Shown here: one piece after another, positions 55,213 through 64,000 of the stretch
How the letters are laid out: each line of letters starts with the position of its first letter
Position numbering within the stretch: the stretch's first letter is position 1
Assembly: GCA_027475525.1 (NCBI GenBank)
Contig: JAMWFC010000114.1
Location: forward strand, 310,001-374,000
Direction of reading: 5' to 3'
From: Macrolepiota albuminosa
Taxonomy: Eukaryota; Basidiomycota; Agaricomycetes; Agaricales; Agaricaceae
Length of the DNA stretch: 64,000 bases
Position numbers and translations under genes: made by a program
Notes under the pieces: model-generated
The model's input: only the letters and a program-made list of their open reading frames with translations
Databases searched by the model: none
Told to the model about the DNA's origin: nothing

Positions 55213-56496
55213 CGGAACCACATTGGCCAAGAGGATGTTCAGGTCTTAAGCAATGAAACGCTGGAGCATTGCCTTCTCGTACATTAGCAAGGCTTCCACT
55301 CTCTTGAAAGCTTCTTGGCATGCAACTGCCGGCTGCCCATGACATTGCCATCCAATGGATTGGTGTCCATCCTAGCACCAGATGATTTGCTCCATGTGTT
55401 TGCAGATAGCGGATCCACCAGGGGCCACCAGCAAACGCTTCTAGCCCTAGACAAGTGGCGGTTGCTGGATAGGACAGAACATGTTTCAACGGCCAACAAT
55501 ATAATCTGCCTGTTTGCTGGCAGCAAGTCCATTGCTGCTTCCATTGTCAGTTCCATTGCCAGGTCCATGGATCCTGCTCGGACAGGCCAATTGACAGGCA
55601 TCGAGTCCCATACCGACAGTATTGATGGTGAGCAGCCTGATCCTCAAGACTGCCTCTCCATGGCCCATCTTACCACTCTCCCTGATGTCAACTCTCCCCA
55701 ATGGCCATCCTTGATGCATATCAAACCTTTGAACATACAACATCTATTCCACCACCTCTACAGTCAGAGTAAATCTGGACTGGTGTATGGCCCTACAATG
55801 GAAAACTCTTACGTTGTGGTTTAACCAGCATCCCAACTTCCTTCCACCCCAGCAGCTCATATCCACCAGACATTCATGGAGCTGGGGGAAACTGACGACA
55901 ACCAGGTGGATATTCCTAATCCATCCATTAGTGACCCTGACTTAGAGGGTATCCCTCCTTTGTTCATTGTGGCGGATGACAAGATGGAAGATGAATCTTT
56001 GCTGCCTTTGTTCATTCCTGCGGAAGAGGAGACAGAAGACAAATTTTTGCCACCTTTGTTCATTTTTGCAAAAGAGGAGATGGAAGACAAATTTTTGCCA
56101 CCTTTGTTCATTCCTGCCGAAGAGGAGATGGAAGAGGATTCTTTGCCTCCTTTGTTCATTCTTGCAGAAGAGGAGACCAAAGACAATGATTTGCCCCCTT
56201 TGTTCATTCCTGCAGAAGAGGAGATGGACGACAATTCTTTGCCACCTCTATTCATTGTTGGTGAAGGAGCAGAAGGACTAACAGCAATGGAGACCGTGGC
56301 GGCTGGTGACAGCGAACAAATGGAAGTCCAGAGCGGCGGATGTATGGCAACCGATGATGAAGAAAATCTTCCACCGCTTTTTGACGTAACAGCTCTTCAA
56401 ATCCAGTTTTCCCCCTTCCAACAATCTCCTTCTCCAACCCTACCTACTGGTAACAATGTCTGGGAGTGGGAAGAATATGAGACATGTATGACTTGA
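55213..56496 (+). pseudogene. decayed gene with seven PPLFI acidic repeats
   Basis: One frame is open across about 1280 bp except for TAG near 55,285 and TAA at 55822-55824, each one C-to-T change from a Gln codon. It ends in TGA at 56494-56496. The first 200 codons show no known domain (APDDLLHVFADSGSTRGHQQ, LFAGSKSIAASIVSSIARSM). The second half is strongly acidic and carries seven tandem 16-residue units PPLFI-(V/P/F/L)-A-(E)3-x-x-D-x-x-L, plus an eighth isolated PPLFD. Alternating acidic and Leu/Phe residues resemble transcription-activation segments, but that is a guess. The 5' end is truncated by the LTR at 55212. I do not recognise the family. Confidence 0.55.
55954..56256 (+). repeat. 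48-bp coding tandem repeat (PPLFI units)
   Basis: PPLFI starts recur every 48 bp from 55954 to 56242 (7 units). Units differ mainly at the residue after PPLFI and at the two before the last Leu, so they are diverged in sequence but unchanged in length. Confidence 0.93.
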
Positions 56497-56626
56497 CATG
56501 AGGATAGAGAAGGATTAACAAATTGTATCAACAATGTGAATATAATTTGGCACTGATAATCATAGTTAATTTATTTCAACAGAACAAGAATTTTGCGCTA
56601 GAGCAAAACATGGTTGATGTAGGCCG

Positions 56627-56780
56627 ATTGGCCCTTTCAATCAAGCTGGTTGTACTGATGATGTGTCTGTTGATATGTCAGAGTCACCCTCACCATCTTC
56701 ATCATTGGCCCTTTCAATCAAGCTGGTTGTACTGATGATGTGTCTGTTGATATGTCAGAGTCACCCTCACCATCTTCATT
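56627..56780. repeat. perfect 77-bp tandem duplication 16
   Basis: Copies 56627-56703 and 56704-56780 are identical. This is the only member of the 77-bp class outside a recognised transposon. Confidence 0.97.
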
Positions 56781-56952
56781 GTCAGGCCTGATAGCAAACT
56801 ATGAAGACATCACACTTATCAGACCTCAGGGGCCATATATACTGGACAACTTTGCATTTTTGACAGCAGACTATCTGCTTGATGAGGATTTGTTCTATTT
56901 AGATGCATTACATGAATCTAATGAAGAGGAGGAATACACATCGGACGAGTAA
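56740..56952 (+). CDS. short acidic ORF, possible 3' exon
   Basis: The frame reads DMSESPSPSSLSGLIANYED...DNFAFLTADYLLDEDLFYLDALHESNEEEEYTSDE and ends at a TAA (56950-56952). It is acidic like the repeat-bearing gene 250 bp upstream and in the same orientation, so it may be its last exon or part of a related gene. Upstream the frame is open back to about 56,620 once the 77-bp duplication is allowed for. No intron joining the two could be shown. Function unknown. Confidence 0.35.
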   Translation: MSVDMSESPSPSSLSGLIANYEDITLIRPQGPYILDNFAFLTADYLLDEDLFYLDALHESNEEEEYTSDE

Positions 56953-57039
56953 TTTAATCCTTAGTTACTATAATTCTTGGCTTTTCCATTGGTTATTTTT
57001 TGTCAAGATTAACTGTCCCGTTGTGCTGCTGATGAATTC

Positions 57040-58025
57040 ATTATAAATCTGTTTGATCCATTATCTCCAGTTGTGCACTAGAAGGAACATAAACTGATAA
57101 TATTCTGCTAAACTACAGGACATTCTGTGGATTATACATAAATATCACTCTAGTATTGTGTACTAAGCTACAGCACTTTACTACAGACATTTCAATTAGT
57201 TTGGACTCAGGTCCACTAAGATTAACTGTCCCATTGTTTTGTTCTATTATGCCACTCTCATAAATACAAAAAACCACACACTATTCAACGATTACACAAG
57301 GAAGACTCGAACTCTCAAATTGTGCAGTAGAAAGAATATAGACTGACAATATTTTGCTAGACCACAGGACGTTGTAAAAAATTACAACCTTACTTTATTT
57401 ATTATACTGTGTAGTAAATAACAATTAGTAAAAAGTTATGTCATGTCTAATGATGTGCACTAGCGGGATTTGAACCCGGCTCTTGTACACAATATGAAAT
57501 ATCAATATATCAATATTCCATTGGACCACAGGTCCTTACCAAAAATCAGTACAGTGTACATGTAGTGCAAAAAACAATTAGTAAAGCAAAGTTGAGTCAT
57601 GTCTAATGTGCACTAGCAGGATTCAAACCCACCTCTTGTGCACAATATGAAATATCAATGTATCAATATTCTATTGGACCACAGGTCCTTACCAAAAATC
57701 AGTACAGTTTACATGTAGTGCAAAAATGCAGCAGTATAAAAAGACACCATTATATATCATTATGGTAGACTAGGGGAGTCTGGACTAGAGGAGTCTGGAC
57801 TAGGGGAGTCGAACCCGCCACTCCACACAATACTGAAAATCGAGTGGATCGGATCAACTACCACAGGTGCTTACTACAGGTCAGTACGATGTACATGTAG
57901 AGCAAAAATGCACCCGTATAAAAACACACCATTAGTCCTCGTTAAGGTGGAGTAGAGGGAGTAGAACCCACCACTGTACACAATATTGAATATCAATAAA
58001 CAAATATTCCACTGAACTACTAAGA
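57040..58025 (-). repeat. array of tRNA-like repeat units
   Basis: Four to six diverged copies spaced about 150-180 bp apart (clearest at about 57,455-57,545, 57,605-57,695, 57,775-57,870 and 57,945-58,025). Read on the minus strand each has an A-box-like GTGGTCCAATGG and a B-box-like GGGTTCAAATCCCG near the 3' side. They share AATATCAATA...CACAGGTCCTTAC and TGTACATGTAG.GCAAAAA spacers. The acceptor and anticodon arms do not fold into a working tRNA, so these are tRNA-derived repeats or pseudogenes rather than tRNA genes. Confidence 0.6.
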
Positions 58026-58052
58026 CTGGTTGCACCGCTGACATCAGCTACC

Positions 58053-58074
58053 GTCTGCTGGCATGCCAGCAGAC
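58053..58074. repeat. 22-bp perfect palindrome
   Basis: The core TCTGCTGGCATGCCAGCAGA plus one pairing base on each side is exactly self-complementary. Confidence 0.95.
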
Positions 58075-58716
58075 AGCAGACACTCATGCACCCTCTTCCA
58101 CCCTTTTCCCTCTTTCTCCCCAGTGCCATCCTCTCCACTCCCCACACTACCTCACACGCCACCACTGTCCATCACATGCACCCCACTTCCCTCCTTCCTC
58201 CTGACCTGACGTCTGACGTCTGCTACGTCTGCTGGCATACTAGCAGATACCCACGCTCCTTCTCTTCCCCCTTCCTCCTCTTTCTCCCCATCCCCATCTT
58301 TCTTCCGCCACCCCCATGCTCTTCAAAACGTCACCCCATGCAGCAGACACTCATGCACCCCATTTCCTTCTCTCCTGCCCTAATGCTGGATGATGTCAGA
58401 TGATGCCAGGATTTGCCAAAGGATTTCCATGGATGCTCACGGATACCAGCGGATATCCGGCAGATGCTGATAGATGTACAACGGATGCCAACAGATGTCA
58501 ATAGATGCCAGCGGGTCACGACAGCTGCCGACAAACTCTGACAAATGCCAGCTGATATCTGCTGATGCCAATGCCCCTTTTAAGCCACAAAAACTCTTTT
58601 GAGAGGTATGCCACCCTCCTTCCACCTCAAAATATCTATACAGAAACCTGCGGAAATGTAGGTAGGCATCTGTTCATTGTGTTATCCAACCTTTGAATTT
58701 ATCTGTTAGTAATGGA

Positions 58717-58794
58717 CCTGTGATGCAATAGTTAAATGTGTGTTCCGTTGCTGGAGGCTTTTCCAAGGCCGGGGGTTCAATTCCCCCCCACAGG
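58717..58794 (+). repeat. tRNA-like (SINE-head-like) sequence
   Basis: CCTGTG at the 5' end pairs with CACAGG at the 3' end. An A-box-like TGATGCAATAGTTAA and a perfect T arm GGGGG-TTCAATT-CCCCC (B box) are present with a long variable region. The anticodon arm is poor, so it is a tRNA pseudogene or a tRNA-derived SINE head. Confidence 0.55.
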
Positions 58795-59550
58795 CATACA
58801 GTGGGCAAGACAAAGTTACCTTTTTCCTTGGTCCAACCAGACTCCATGGACCTGCGTAGGCCTCTGTGGATGTCTGCTGGTGTCCTGTGCAGGCCTGCAT
58901 GGGCCTACATAGGTTTGAGTCCATCAATGTACGTCTGTGTGGATATCCGCTAGTAGTTTGCGTAGGCCTGCATAGGTCTGCAGGGCCCTTTTGTGAACAT
59001 ACGCTAGTGTTGGAGATAGGAAAAGGAGAGAAGGGGAGGTGCGCAGCCATGAGTTATTGCAGGAAGAAAGAAAGAGGAGAGAGAAGTGGAGAACCTCGAG
59101 GAGGGTTTATTCATGCCATGATGTCTGTCAATGAAGGAGATTTTCACTCGTGGGCTGATGCCTGCCAGCGACTGCTGACACACATTGATGTCTGCTAGTG
59201 TCTGCTGGCATCTGCCAGGCCTGCATGTGCATATGTGTGCCTGCCTTTTATCGATCCACTGGACCATGTTATACAGCACATCATGACATGTCCATGGCTC
59301 TGTATTCTACAGCACTGTGGAAACTGCTCTGCTCTAGTGTAGCGGACTCTGCTGAACATATATGGTACAGCACAAAGCAAGCTCCCATACAATATATGAC
59401 ACATACCATTGTGATGTCTCTATGTGCTTGCAAAGAAGCCAAAAGTCAAACCGACTCAAATCTAATAATCAACAATGTGTTATTTGGCTCCACAATGAAG
59501 AATAGACAGATGTTGGACACATTTTCAATTTGTTATATGGTATAGACAGA

Positions 59551-61990
59551 TGCAACTCTTGAATACTGTAAATGTGACAGAGCTAAGTGATGTAGTCCTT
59601 TACTAGACAATACTCCAGTATCAGTATTTAAGTTAGCTACTTTACTTTACATGGCTGAAAAATTCGACTTCACTTCAATTGCCATTTTATTAAAACAATG
59701 GGTTTGTGCAGCATTCCCAAGTGATGCTGCAGCATGGCATGAAACACAACAACAACAACCTTCAAGACTAAATAGTGAACCTGATGTGTGAAGTTGAATA
59801 TCTTGCTATAGCATACTCTCATAATCTGCATAAATCACTACCCAATATTTATTATCAGATATGCAGACATTATACAACAGTAAGTGCAAGTTCTTTACAT
59901 GTTATATTACACTTACATGTTGTAGCATCAAATCACAAATAGCATTCAGTGTTGAGATAGATCCATCATCTTGCTCCCTGATCATGATAAACTTTGTTGC
60001 CTATTTGCACAAGAATATCTATTCACAAAAGAAAGAAAAGAAACATAGGCTTGGACACTAAACAATGACATACTATTGTGCAACACACCTGCCTCTTGCA
60101 AAGCTGGTCGAGATGAAGTACGATTGCACATGCTTACATAATGCCATATGCACAGACAGAAGCACTAACAACATGGAAAACTGTATGAGATATATTATTT
60201 TGTACTACTTGCTAGAGTATTAGACACCAATTACACCATGATGCTCTAGTTTGAATGTGGTTGGACCTTTCTCGTATTTTTGAATTACAGAGTTGGATTG
60301 CATTGTCAGACATGGACAATAAGGTAAAATCTATAAATAACTCACATAAATGACTAATTGTCAAAAATCAGCCAAATACACCATTGGAACGTGCATTTAT
60401 ATATGTTGATAGTTTTGACAACTAAATGACCTTTATGATACTATTGTTGATTATTAAGGTGTTATTATAATAAATGTGAACAAATAATCAATATCATCTA
60501 CAAGTCTAAGAGCAATCTTTCAATGTTTAACAACCCTCTCTTTTGTGACATAAACTTTTCCATAGATAGTTTCTGGCTGCAACCAATCCAAATTGCAAAT
60601 GGCAACTTGTGACTTGAGATTGATAATGAATGTGTACAAGTTGAAAGCTGGACACTTGGAGAATACTCAGCATAGTTTAGAGAATTAGTAACTTCAAACA
60701 CAAGATGCACATGATTTCGACTGCACATCTCTGGCACTGTACTGCTACCATACATTAATGCAGTTTATAACTTTGATTGGTATGCCAAGAACATAATGCT
60801 AGCATCACTTTCTAATAATAACAAACAAATATAGAAACCAGCCATTGATGAGACCATTTCTAATAATATTGTTAAAATCATTCTTAGAAGTGGCAGTGCT
60901 CTTCAAAGACAACCACTTCCATAAGATGTTAAATACATACATCAGACAATATTTTTCCAGCAGCCTAATAGACAGAGATCAAACAAAATATCATGATCAA
61001 GTTTTCATCATCTACAAAAATTATGCTTTCGATTTCCTGTCAATATCAAAAAAATACAGGCTCAACTCAACTTTGCCGGCAATATATTTAATAATTGAGG
61101 AATATTTCACTTTGGTATAAATTTCTTATTCTCAAAAATAATCAACACTGATTAAATACAGGAGGAGTTAAAATCAGATATACTGCAAGCTGGCTATTTT
61201 CTAACATCAGACAAAGACAACCAGATCATTTGTGCGATTGCAAGAGATAAATTTGATAGGCAACAAGCAAGCAGAACTTATGCATGGCTTTATCATGGTT
61301 GCAATGCATCTAAATGCATGACTTCAACACAATGCATGGCTGCTCATACTAAATAGCAAAATTTACTACAAAAAAAAAACAAATAGACAAGGTAATTGCC
61401 AAATTAACTCAATCTAAGCCTTTGATGCATGGAATACAAGTTGGACAATTGACTTATGTCCAAGCTGTGGAACTCAAAGTCAAAAAATCTATTTGAAAAA
61501 CTGAACAGCTTGGTGGAATAGTTTATCTGAATATTTTCATCTCATCAACTGACAAAACTTGACATTGTTAGAAACAACACAAACAGCAATTGTATGTGCT
61601 GCTTTCTCTGATGTTATACAATTTTACATATGTCTTCAACTAATATATCAATAAAATATCAGTGTATAAAGAAATAATAAAGAGTATCTCATGTTCATGC
61701 CTTTGTACCTTAGTACATAAAAACAAATGTTTTCATACTGTTATAGATGTCTTTCTACAAATAAATTATATCTGTCTTATCTGATAATGTCTAACTCTAT
61801 TTATTTGCTAAAATATGTAAGCGAAAATTTTGGTTTTGAGACTGAAATACCAAAGCTCATAGATACTGCCATTCCAAATGTTGGCTCAATTCTGTTGGAC
61901 CATGCTAGTTGCTCGAAATGTCAAAAAAAATCTTAGTAAATTTGTGTTAAATGACAACATTTTCTTACTAACAATATTAAAGTTTGCCAG
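59551..61990. other. AT-rich DNA with traces of decayed coding sequence
   Basis: No gene can be defended. Short frames at 60498-60755 (-), 60845-61120 (+), 61160-61350 (+, DKDNQIICAIARDKFDRQQ) and 61727-61936 (+) read like protein but match nothing I recognise and are interrupted by stops. Confidence 0.5.
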
Positions 61991-62646
61991 AACTGGAGTG
62001 CTTCTTCACTGCTTGGACTACCAAATGAAATTTTGATACAAGTTCTCGATGTCATGAATCTACATGGCCGATTATACCTCAGTTTCACATGTTCTCAATT
62101 GAGAAACATTGTGCATGTATTCAATGCTAAAAAAATTGACAATATCTTTAACAAAATAGGCTATAGCATGAAAAACATACTGAATATTCTCAATAAAACA
62201 GGCAGTATATTATTGGGATCAGAGCACTCAACCCCAACATTTTCATTCTCAATAACTTAGATGTATTATGCCCATTCCACATGAGCAACATGGTTGTACC
62301 GCTTTTGGCTGCCATTTGGCAACTCATTGCCATCCCAAGTCATCCCGACAACCTCTACAATGATCTGTCTAGTATTAAAAAAATTGTCACTCTTTGAGGA
62401 GCGCAAATGTCAGCAAATGTCATTGTTTCAAAATTGAGGAACCCCTTGCTGCCACTCATCGGTTTCTATTCCTTCATTGTATATGATTACATGTCCACCA
62501 GCAAGATCTACTGCACATATCCTGCATTAACATTTTCATACTATACCATCATAAACAAATGGGTGGTGTACAAGAGCAACTTCATGAAGGAGTTAAAAAA
62601 ATATAATGAATGTGGCTATGATTGGGCTACAACATTAGGTAAATAG
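61991..62646 (+). pseudogene. F-box protein pseudogene
   Basis: An acceptor-like TTTGCCAG precedes 61991. The frame then reads SLLGLPNEILIQVLDVMNLH, GRLYLSFTCSQLRNIV, a recognisable F-box (LP.EIL..VL....L..LS.TC..LR). It continues with KIDNIFNKIGYSMKNIL and TGSILLGS, shifts frame near 62,235 (to NNLDVLCPFHMSNMVVPLLA), meets a TGA near 62,398, and continues SKLRNPLLPLIGFYSFIVYDYMS to TAG at 62646. F-box proteins link substrates to SCF ubiquitin ligases and form large families in Agaricomycetes. The N-terminal exon was not found. Confidence 0.6.
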
Positions 62647-63557
62647 CCTGTGTTTGATGATTACAATGATGATGCCAACTGTGGTTGAGTGCGCTAAATG
62701 TATATGCAGTACAACACTGTCTCTAGCACCTGGCATGCAGGGTTGTAAGGAGTCCCGGCAAGATCCTAGTGTGCTTGAGCAGATGTAGTAGAACAATGTG
62801 CTAGATGATAGCATCTTGGATGCTACCTAGCAAATGGTAAGTGTCATAGTTTAAGCAAAAATATAGAGAAGAAGACAAATAGCACAGTGCAATGTGACTA
62901 TAAGTGGCACCATAAATGACAAAAACAAAATAGACAAAGCTAGCACCAAACTTGGCGACAAAGTCAGGCAAAGCTAGCATGATTTGAACACTAAGTGTAA
63001 CTGAGTGCTCAAGAGGTTACAATTCATTGTTATGTACATGTGAAGTAGCTAGTTTTTATACTATGCGCTACTGTATTTCCAATCATAAGTCCATTTGCAG
63101 CGCTACCAATTAACGTCTCTCCTCATAGTTGTAGTTAATGGTAACCTGTAGCACATGTGTAACAGTGGCCAATGGCAACTCTAAAACTACTTAGAAATTG
63201 TACGAGTCTGCTCACTTTTTCATGTAATTTGATTGGTCAGGCCATTTTGGGGTATGGTCAGAAAATCCTCGACAGATGCTGTGAGTGCTAATCCCAGCAC
63301 TAAACATTGTACCATCTTTTGATAGATTTAAATGTTGGGTCTGCGTGTATCCTGTCTTGTTGTCATTAATTTCTTTAGACTTCTAATTGAGGTGCCTCAG
63401 TGATTGACAGCACCAACTTTTAACCCCTTTTGGTATTGATCAGGGTTTGGTCAGAGTCAACTTCCCACCATCATGCTAGCACTATGAGTTCTGAGCCTCC
63501 TCGGTCCTTGAAGTAGATGAATGGAGTGTGTTGAAAGACTGGTAACTGGTGATTAGG
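62647..63557. other. no recognisable gene
   Basis: Moderately AT-rich, no conserved frame, tRNA or LTR detected before the LTR at 63558. Confidence 0.55.
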
Positions 63558-63725
63558 TGAAACAAAGTCAAGTATGGTTTAGCCTTACAGTCACACTACA
63601 GAACCAGATCAATAATTCGATTCTAGTACTACGACATATGACAGTAAAATTGGCTGTCTTATGTAAGGCAGCCAGCATGTATGTACAGTAATAATAATTA
63701 ATTAACTAGACAATAATATGTTACA
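63558..63725 (-). repeat. 3' LTR, family G
   Basis: Minus-strand TGTAACATATTATTG...TTGACTTTGTTTCA. Includes the hairpin word GGCTGCCTTACATAAGACAGCC. Shorter than the solo copy by indels. Confidence 0.82.
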
Positions 63726-64000
63726 TGCCCCCCTTTGAGACTGGTAATCAGTCTCGATGCAAGGAGGGACAATTTGTCCATGTCTCTAAGTAGGTCAATG
63801 TGGAGGCACTCTGGTCCTCCACGGCTCGAAAAATGTCCAGGTCATCTGTCAAAAAATACAACGCCGACGTTAACCGACAGTATGAATTGAAAAAGAGATG
63901 AGCTGCCTACGATAATTATGCAGACGGCGGACACAACAACTTGCGGACTGTATTGATCCTCATCTCATTGTTGGTGTTAACCAAGGATGATGAGGCGACA
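63558..64000 (-). mobile_element. LTR retrotransposon of family G, 3' end (runs off the window)
   Basis: A 168-bp LTR (63558-63725) on the minus strand is preceded by a purine tract AAAGGGGGGC (complement of 63727-63736) and internal sequence to the window end. The LTR matches solo LTR G at 51858-52048. No pol motif is visible in the 275 bp of interior, so gypsy or copia cannot be decided. Confidence 0.78.

Larger units (their letters stand above)
58026..59220. repeat. simple-repeat region rich in TGCTGGCAT / ATGCCAGCA
   Basis: The words TCTGCTGGCAT, GATGCCAGC, GGATATCC and GTCTGCTAG recur many times on both strands at 58,050-58,240, 58,400-58,580 and 59,150-59,215. CAGCAGACACTCATGCACCC occurs twice (58,07x and 58,34x). 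Pyrimidine-rich tracts lie between. No protein is credible here. Confidence 0.7.

Noticed and set aside
279..56780. The 77-bp duplications as a new kind of tandem-duplicating mobile element
   Set aside because: The duplicated sequences share no motif and only the length is constant; an assembly k-mer overlap explains this more simply.
57440..57735. CRISPR-like array of repeats and spacers
   Set aside because: This is eukaryotic DNA, the repeats are long and diverged, the spacers are also repeated, and there are no cas genes.
57040..58025. Functional tRNA genes in the tRNA-like array
   Set aside because: B-box-like words are good but acceptor and anticodon stems do not pair, and the units differ from one another.
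62033..62646. Separate genes at 62033-62260 and 62407-62646
   Set aside because: Both belong to one F-box-type gene broken by a frameshift near 62,235 and a TGA near 62,398.

Overview
The window reads as filamentous-fungal nuclear DNA, most likely from an Agaricomycete (basidiomycete). The evidence is short spliceosomal introns of 44-51 nt with GTGAGT-type donors and CTGAC branch sites, a tRNA-Lys gene with a 13-nt intron, F-box and propeller-type hypothetical genes, and chromodomain-bearing Ty3/gypsy retrotransposons. There is no bacterial-type operon structure. About three quarters of the window is LTR retrotransposon sequence. Host sequence is limited to a tRNA, one spliced gene with a degraded 5' end, an F-box pseudogene and some unrecognised AT-rich stretches.

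Layout. 1-2262: 3' end of a gypsy element (copy F: ORF3 plus 3' LTR). 2263-4173: unrecognised DNA with one solo LTR that has a perfect target-site duplication. 4174-34790: a nest of elements. An old decayed gypsy copy E (+) was hit by element A (-, 4502-31332, TSD TGTGT). A was hit in pol by element B (+, 10169-25377, TSD GCGGC/GTGGC). B was hit in gag by element C (+, 12862-16085, TSD CGACC) and in its 5' LTR by a solo LTR H (10762-11782, TSD CCGG). 34791-45818: copy D (-), the same family as E and F, joined tail-to-tail to E and lacking its 3' LTR. 45819-49740: LTR relics and AT-rich DNA. 49741-51031: tRNA-Lys and a spliced host gene. 51510-54143: Ty1/copia relic carrying a solo LTR (TSD GTTGA). 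54144-55212: LTR relics. 55213-56952: a decayed gene encoding seven 16-residue PPLFI acidic repeats, then an acidic ORF. 57040-58025: tRNA-like repeats. 58026-59220: simple repeats rich in TGCTGGCAT/ATGCCAGCA. 59551-62646: decayed genes ending in an F-box pseudogene. 63558-64000: 3' LTR and edge of another retroelement.

How the genes work together. A, D, E and F belong to two related gypsy lineages with one long gag-protease-RT-RNaseH-integrase-chromodomain unit. Where the 3' part is preserved (A, D, F), a third large ORF (ORF3) of unknown function follows pol on the same strand, in the position env occupies in errantiviruses. B is a second chromovirus type with two tandem retropepsin domains and, on its antisense strand between pol and the 3' LTR, a spliced Cys-rich gene. 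All copies are damaged: frameshifts, CGA-to-TGA or CAG/CAA-to-stop changes, and in B a Lys in place of the integrase catalytic Glu.

A striking technical signal crosses the window: sixteen perfect direct duplications, all with a period of exactly 77 bp and in unrelated sequences. They look like untrimmed k=77 contig overlaps from a de Bruijn assembly and cause many of the apparent frameshifts.
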